The notes under the pieces are model-generated. The model saw only the letters and a list, made by a program, of their open reading frames with translations. It did not search any database and had not been told where the DNA came from. Of a stretch of 64,000 bases of DNA, positions 58,377 to 64,000 are shown piece by piece. The translations under genes were made by a program, and so were the position numbers. The DNA comes from Ophthalmolycus amberensis (Eukaryota; Chordata; Actinopteri; Perciformes; Zoarcidae): assembly GCA_024529925.1 (NCBI GenBank), contig JAFEUB010001122.1:182501-246500 (forward strand), given 5' to 3'. Numbering within the stretch: the stretch's first letter is position 1; every line of letters starts with the position of its first letter.

Positions 58377-58392
58377 GGGGGGGGGGGGGGGG
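58377..58392. repeat. Poly(G) run of about 16 bases
   Basis: Visible directly, followed by more G-rich sequence to 58430. Confidence 0.9.
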
Positions 58393-59401
58393 AGAGCATG
58401 TGAGGGGGGAGTGTGTGTGGGGGGGTGCTAACATATGGGTAGCATTCACTGAATCAAACTCAGTCAACTAAGCCAATGAGGTTGCGTCGCTGCATGGGTT
58501 CAATGCTCGTTACCACGAGGCTTTTCATTATGATCCATTGAACTTATAGGCGCTCTGATGACGCTCTGGACTGTGAGAGGTAGTGAAGCCAACACCAACA
58601 ACAGCAGGAAGGCATGCACTCAACTCTCTGCTGCCCGCTGTGTGAAGGTAAAAAAAAAAAAAGCAGAGACAGCAGCGAGTGGCTGTCGATTACAAAGACA
58701 CATCAAGAAATACCTTTTGACCGGGTTAAAGATTGCGAGTGCCAGCATTTTCAAATAGCATGCTGTAATTATTTCATTCTATTGGAAATATGTGATCCAT
58801 GTGGCCACAGCAGTCCACTTTCTGCCTGCTCGCTCCTTTCTGAAGGCTTTAGGGTCACACCCAGTTCTGCAGGCACCAAACTCACTTCAGTTTCAGTGAA
58901 AATTTGGTCTTGAAACCTTAAAATCGTGTAAAAAGAAAAGAAAAAAAGCCATACATTCCAACCTTTAACAGTGGTGTTCTTGTGTTTTCATGACAAATAC
59001 AAGTGTATATTGTCATGTGAAAAGGCTGCAGCAAGTGCAACCTTTTTCAATGGTTACTGTGTTGTATTATGGCGTAGAATGGGATAACTAACTGACTGAA
59101 CCAGTGCTAACATCTGCGCCTGCACTCCCCTGAGCTAGCTTGTACCCTAACAAAGATTTCTCAAGAAACCCCAGAGTAGGGGAGATGGAGCGGGGAATAT
59201 ATCAAATTACAGTACATCAGTCTTGAGCAGAGGCATCTTTCTTGAAGACTGGGCGTTGATAGACAGCAAGAGAACAGGCAAGGGAGGATAGCTGAGGATC
59301 TCTGCCTTTGATGAGACATAACAATATCCAAATCCCCGACCGCCTCTTATTTAAGCAGAACACTCTAAAAGAGCTGAAGGAGCGGAGATGAGAGCGCGAG
59401 G

Positions 59402-59408
59402 GTGTGTG

Positions 59409-59440
<32 letters not shown>
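59402..59440. repeat. (TG)n microsatellite
   Basis: About 15 uninterrupted TG units. Confidence 0.95.
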
Positions 59441-59441
<1 letters not shown>

Positions 59442-59944
59442 ACGCTTGCGTCGGATAGTTGCTGAGCACAGCACTCGTACATACGTGTGATTAAAAATTC
59501 AAATGAGCGCCTTTAGAATCGATGGAAGGCTTTGAGGCTCCGTAATGAGGCTGATATATGAAGTTTAAACATTCGGAGCCGCTAGAAGTGCCACCGTGGA
59601 AAAAGAGACAGAAGAGAAAGGGGAGGGAGGCAAAGAAAAAGGGGAAGATTTGTGGCTTTGATGCAGGGATATCACCGTGGGGCATGGCTGGTTTGGCTGG
59701 TGCTGGCTGGTACTGGGATCCGGAGTGCTTTCACAACGTTTGCAACGTTCCCCAAGACACCATTTCGAGCAATCCCTCGCCAACAGTCCAGGACAAACTG
59801 GGAGGAAGGAGGGGAGAGAAGCGGAAGGGAAGCAGAAGCGGAGAAATCACGTAAAGAAAGAAAAAGTGGATGGAACCGGAGAAAGTGGTACAGAGTGGAT
59901 AAGGAAAGGGGGGGGGGAGTTGAAAGGAAGAAGAAAGAAGAAAC

Positions 59945-60115
59945 CATTTTTATTGTCATATACATTTTTACACATACACGAAATTTGACTACTGCATTTG
60001 ACCCATCCCTGTATATAGGGAGCAGTGGGCTGCCATTGATCGGCGCCCGGGGAGCCGGGGGTTCAGTGTATTGCTCAGGTACACTTCGACACGTGACACG
60101 TCCCAGTCGGGGACG
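59945..60115 (+). repeat. Teleost dispersed repeat (TTATTGTCATATACA...GCGCCCGGGG family)
   Basis: TTTTATTGTCATATACATTT, ACACGAAATTTGACTACTGC, ATTTGACCCATCCCTGTATA, GAGCAGTGGGCTGCC and GGCGCCCGGGGAGC occur in the order I recall for a common fish repeat derived from the end of a larger element. Family name not known to me. Confidence 0.75.
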
Positions 60116-60183
60116 TGAAGAGTGATGACGGAGGTAGAGGAGGGGAACAATGAGAGTGACAAAGAAGTGCCTTCTACTATATA

Positions 60184-60209
60184 CTGGAGTAGTGTCCACA
60201 CTACTCCAG
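60184..60209. repeat. 26-bp near-perfect palindrome at the left edge of the relic
   Basis: CTGGAGTAGTGT and ACACTACTCCAG are perfect 12-base inverted arms around CC. It may be an element terminus abutting a reversed copy of itself. Confidence 0.9.
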
Positions 60210-60517
60210 TTTTACTCCATCTTTGCTACGTTTACACTGAGCAGCCACACTACGCCGGAGTTTTGGAGCACCCTAAACGGAGGAGCCTGAAAACTCCGCC
60301 GAGGTTGGAGGTATTTGACAACTCCGGGGTTTTGGTTGAGTGTAGACGGTCGGACACGGATGTGTGTTAGAAAAAATGAGCATACACCCGTGCACGCTAC
60401 TGGATTGGTTATTACCAGCCATGACGTCTCCGTCCCTGATTCGTCACACTCACTATCACGTGACCCGTACCCGGAAGAAAACAAACAGCCGGGCGACCAG
60501 CAGCGATTCACTTCAAC

Positions 60518-60721
60518 ATGGATAACGAATGGCAAGCAGCTATTGTGGAGTTAAATTCGTCATTTTACAGTGCTGCTATTGCCTACAGGCGGAGGAGGCG
60601 AGCTATTCTTCGAGCAATGAGCGACAATTCCCGAGTCCAGAGACGCTATCAGCCATACATGGAGCGCCGGTTTTGTGCACGCTGTATTAACTGTTGCGTA
60701 CTAGCAGCTGTTGTGCAGTAA
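60518..60721 (+). pseudogene. Open frame inside the Harbinger-like relic, possible N terminus of its transposase
   Basis: 67 codons reading MDNEWQAAIVELNSSFYSAA then IAYRRRRRAILRAM. The Arg-rich short start is compatible with PIF/Harbinger transposase first exons of fish, but I cannot show homology. It lies upstream of the clear GDPAYPL fragment on the same strand. Confidence 0.35.
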
Positions 60722-61156
60722 AAAGTCTGCATTTATGTGGAGGAAGCAGCTGTTATTCTAGCAATTAGCGAGCTGCGTGACCATCGGCGATCAGCCCCCA
60801 CGGAGCGGCTGTCTGAAGCTACCGTTAGCAATAAATGCTATTCAGCGCTACGAGTGACAAACAGACAACAACACAGAGGAAACGAGTGAGAGACGAGTGA
60901 GAGACGAGTGATCGACGCTGATTCGTTTTACTTCTTCCGTTTGGTAGCCTTGAGAGACCTTAGTCTGTAAGTATTTCTTTATGAAGCATTAAAAGATTTA
61001 CGAAGATATATTATATTCGCTAATGCTAATCGCGGTTAGCATTTCCCCATTGGCGGTAATGTTAAAATTAGCTTAGAAGCTAGCGAGTCGGACCTGTTTC
61101 ATGATGTTCAGAGCTAGAGTTGTGCCCTAAAAGATGGAGCCATTCCCCCATGCCCT

Positions 61157-61265
61157 AAAGAATTGATAGAGGGCGAAGATGATGTCCCTGTTTTTCTGCT
61201 GGGTGACCCAGCTTATCCCCTATCTCATGAAGGAATACCCCAATGGCGGAGCGAACGTTACATTC
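61157..61265 (+). pseudogene. PIF/Harbinger (DDE_Tnp_4-like) transposase fragment, frameshifted
   Basis: KELIEGEDDVPVFLLGDPAYPL is followed, after a change of frame, by LMKEYPNGGANV. GDPAYPL...LMK is the stretch around the second catalytic Asp of PIF/Harbinger (HARBI1-like) transposases. One break near 61222 has removed a few codons; upstream and downstream parts are unreadable. Family recognised from memory. Confidence 0.7.
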
Positions 61266-61777
61266 ATCAGCCCCCACGGCAACAGACAACAACACAGAGG
61301 AAGCGAGTGATCGACGTGTGTTGACCACATTTATGGACCATAATCTAGTAAACGTTTACGTGTGTTGGAGCCATAATGTAGTTTTGTTGTTTTATTTTGT
61401 CTTTGAGGGAAACGCATGCAGTTCTGACATTGAACAGTGGGTGGCACATTAACTTAAATGTGCATATATGTAAGTGCCTGGTAATGAGGACCAGGTGTGT
61501 GTGCGGATGGGAAGCTCACAGTTTTTGACCGTGTTATCGTGTTATCGTGTTATCGTATCGTGTCCAAGTAACGTATCCTGTATTCTGTTACGGTGCCAAT
61601 GTGTATTTAAATAAAAGGATCAACGGATCTAAAGAAAGACAGCGCATTGGACATTGAAATGTTTGTGGAACACGCGTCCGAACAAGTTCACCCGTTCGCC
61701 CCACCGTGACTTTAGTATATAAAAATGGATATTGTTAAAGTCACTACGTGTAAGTGTTGATTTTAAAGTAAAGTTGA

Positions 61778-61808
61778 CGAGAGAGAGAGAGAGCGAGAGA
61801 GAGAGAGA
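61778..61808. repeat. (GA)n microsatellite
   Basis: GA units with one GC interruption, inside the Harbinger-like relic. Confidence 0.9.
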
Positions 61809-62299
61809 CGCAGTGCTGTAACTACTTCTGAAAAATAAAACTTCTAAAACTTTCCACGAACTGTGTCTGTTTGAGTTTATAGAGGAAGATCAAATACAAC
61901 TTTTCAAATACAATCTTTCATTATTAAAGACTACTTTGGTATTTTTTTTAACTAAGCGAGCAATCCACTTCCTGTTTACATCGTCACGCGCATGCCCAGT
62001 GTACGTTAATGGTCACGTGCTGTCTGCCTTCGAAGGCTGCCGTGTGGATGCAGATCAACTTGAGAATAATGCTGAAACTCCCGTGTGGACGGAGATCGTT
62101 TCTATTTGACAACTCTGCATCCAACTAGACACGGAGTAGTGAGGACATGGCATCAGTTCTACGTATACACCCTTCAATCAGATACATGTGCAAACACAGA
62201 CACAATAGCACAAGTATAGAAAAAGGGGGTTGAGGATCTGGGACAGACGGAGGACGGTATTAGTTCACATGTTACTGTGTGTGTGACCGTAATCGGATG

Positions 62300-62348
62300 C
62301 GCACACACATTCACACTCACACACACACACACACACACACATACACAC
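62300..62348. repeat. (CA)n microsatellite
   Basis: Uninterrupted CA units from about 62318 to 62340, with imperfect flanks. Confidence 0.95.
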
Positions 62349-62349
62349 T

Positions 62350-63450
62350 ATATCTCTGAAAGCAGTGGGAGTCTAGTGCCACTTTGAACTTGCCTACCAT
62401 TAAAAGCCTGACAGAGTTTTGAAGAGGCCTATTGAAAGGGAACCTGTGCATTTATGATGTAAATGTATTTTTTCCAACTCTTTCTTCTTCCCCCCCCCCC
62501 CCTTTTTTATTTTGACAGCCTTTGAAATTTGTCATACGCACATCCCATTTACAGTAACAGCCAGAAAAGACTTCTTTGGCCCCCTTTTCTCTTTTTTCGC
62601 AACAATCCATTTTCATATCAGCTTGAAAGGAACTGGCTGAATATATTTGCTTGATTTTCTTTAATGTGATCATCACTGCTTCAGTCGCTCAACGTGTTGG
62701 AGTTATATTCCTTTAGTAAGGTAATTTTCTGTCAGAGTTACTCTCATAACCAATTCGTCAAAGGAGGGGAAACAAGCAATTTCTCAAACGTACAACAACT
62801 TCTGCAGTCCTTGTGTATAGCCTTCGCTCTCACTTTAGACTGGCTGTTTTAACCTTTCCTTTTATTCGTGGCACATGTCCCCTTTAACTGCTCTGAATTT
62901 CAGCATTTGAAAACAGTTTTTGGTGTTTCTTTTAACCCTCTCGCAGCTGAGTCAATTGCCGGCATAGATGCTCTCCATTAAATTGTCAGTCTCGGGCAAG
63001 GTTGAGGACAATGTGAGGATGTCTGTATTGTGGTAAACATACAAATACGCCGCACCTCTTGATTTATGTCCGATGCCAATGTCATCGCCAATGAAAAAAA
63101 TAATCTGACCTTTTATGTAGCAAGGCAGAAAGTAAAGGTCTGGAGGCCTACTCACAAAATTCTCAATCTTTTATGAAAAATAGTGCAGCTGTGTTATTCG
63201 TGTTGAAAAGAGTTTTCGCGATGACTTGAAATATTGTTCTTGCTAACTGAGCTACAGTATCCAAAGTGAGCTAGTTATACAGATATACATTTTTCTATGG
63301 GATGTATGATGCGCATCAGAACAGAAGGCCTGTTGTTTTCTATGTAAACACACTTTTGACTTCTGTAAACAACATGATGCGGTCAGTCAGTCATCCTCCA
63401 GTGCAGCAGAGAGAAGACAGTTAAGAAATAGGCACATTTCTAGAAACAAC
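62350..63450. other. Non-coding stretch, nothing recognised
   Basis: A C run at about 62490-62502 only. Confidence 0.55.
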
Positions 63451-63454
63451 AAAA

Positions 63455-63665
63455 GACAGGATATCTAATTAATTGTTTCATTGTTGATTAATGCGTCATT
63501 TAATCTATAAAATGCCAAATAACAGTGAAAAATGAACTCTATAATATCCTAGACCTCAAGGGGACGTCTTCAAATGACTTGTTATGTGAATCATCTACGA
63601 CGACTTGCTGGAAAAGCACAGATTCACATTTGAAAAACCAGAATCAGAAAATGTTTGACAATGAA
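63455..63665 (-). repeat. Old teleost dispersed repeat (GACGTCTTCAAATG...CTTG family)
   Basis: AATTAATTGTTTCATTGTTG, ATCTATAAAATGCCAAATAA, CAGTGAAAAATG, GGGGACGTCTTCAAATGACT and AAACCAGAATCAGAAAATGT appear in the order of a common fish repeat, in degraded form. The orientation given is arbitrary. Family name unknown to me. Confidence 0.65.
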
Positions 63666-63669
63666 GTCC

Positions 63670-64000
63670 AGTAAGTCCTGTTGTTGTTGTTTCTTCACCA
63701 TGACCATGATCTTTCACCTTGACTAAGTTTTGTAAGTTGCCTATAGCCTTGACCATACCTCAATCACACTTTTCACCACCATGACCACAATCTTTCCCGA
63801 ATCTTCATATTACTGTTTTTGCTACGTAAGCCTGGTCTCACTTGAATGAATGAATGTTAACAGCCCTTACAACAGCAAAGGTAAAGTAGTGATGCATTTA
63901 GTTTCACTGCCTGCACAGTAGATGTGTGACACTGTGCATAAAAGTGTCACTGAAACCTAGAAAAGTCTGCCTGGTCGGTGCCTATTTTATACAAAAAGAC
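63670..64000. other. Window end, no gene seen
   Basis: Includes GACCATGA/ACCATGACCA-type short repetitions (about 63700-63790) and otherwise plain sequence. Confidence 0.5.

Larger units (their letters stand above)
60193..62147. mobile_element. Degraded DNA-transposon relic with PIF/Harbinger transposase traces
   Basis: The left TGTCCACACTACTCC is matched in inverse by GGAGTAGTGAGGACA at the right (14 of 15). Both ends carry phrases about a GTGTGGAC.GAG theme. The interior holds a putative transposase start (60518), a GDPAYPL motif (61202) and internally repeated blocks: CAACAACACAGAGGAA with GAGTGATCGACG occurs at about 60865-60915 and 61285-61317. No convincing target duplication was found (TAG versus TGG), so ends are approximate. 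Assignment rests mainly on the GDPAYPL fragment. Confidence 0.65.

Noticed and set aside
59652..60199. Overlapping open frames of 157 and 175 codons on opposite strands
   Set aside because: They span purine-rich DNA and a dispersed repeat; both strands being open is a composition effect.
61535..61562. GTGTTATC repeated three times
   Set aside because: Short simple repeat inside the Harbinger-like relic; no sign of an operator-like or CRISPR-like array.

Overview
This is eukaryotic DNA from a ray-finned (teleost) fish, most likely a percomorph. The evidence is a recognisable split vertebrate gene with GT-AG introns, a 64 kb window that is mostly non-coding, abundant microsatellites, and several dispersed repeats and DNA-transposon relics typical of percomorph genomes. 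There are no prokaryotic features and no CRISPR array. No intact viral or defence system is recognisable.

The only gene I can name is axin2 (conductin), on the + strand. Ten coding exons lie between 12617 and 28636, and every junction keeps frame. They give a 789-residue protein (2370 nt including the stop), against about 843 residues in human. It has the N-terminal tankyrase-binding segment, an RGS domain (APC binding), a GSK3-binding helix, a beta-catenin-binding helix, the His-rich segment and a C-terminal DIX domain. It is the Wnt-inducible scaffold of the beta-catenin destruction complex. The region upstream of the ATG (about 10.4-12.5 kb) is CpG-rich and holds six CTTTGA(A/T) TCF/LEF cores, all in the same orientation, with two more near 9.75 kb. 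This matches the known Wnt negative-feedback control of the gene. The 3' UTR runs about 1.7 kb to an ATTAAA signal at 30304.

Layout: 1-9.7 kb is intergenic, with two old dispersed repeats (about 2.48 and 4.46 kb). 9.7-12.5 kb is the axin2 promoter, putative first exon and first intron. 12.5-30.3 kb is axin2. 30.3-64 kb is intergenic or intronic sequence of an unseen neighbour, with one candidate minus-strand exon (44699-44886), more dispersed repeats, stretches that look like conserved non-coding elements, and a Harbinger-type relic at about 60.2-62.1 kb.

The best mobile-element findings are: (1) a non-autonomous PIF/Harbinger-like element in an axin2 intron (15225-16352; about 35 bp of near-perfect terminal inverted repeat, TAA target duplication, a MADF-like peptide relic, and a 58-bp triplicated minisatellite); (2) a hAT element nested inside another hAT element in the last axin2 intron (26121-28024 and 26756-27991), each with a perfect 8-bp target-site duplication, the inner one carrying a frameshifted BED-finger/hAT transposase relic; (3) a relic with a PIF/Harbinger GDPAYPL transposase motif near 61.2 kb. 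I found no convincing undescribed biological system. The rest of the window looks like ordinary fish non-coding DNA.
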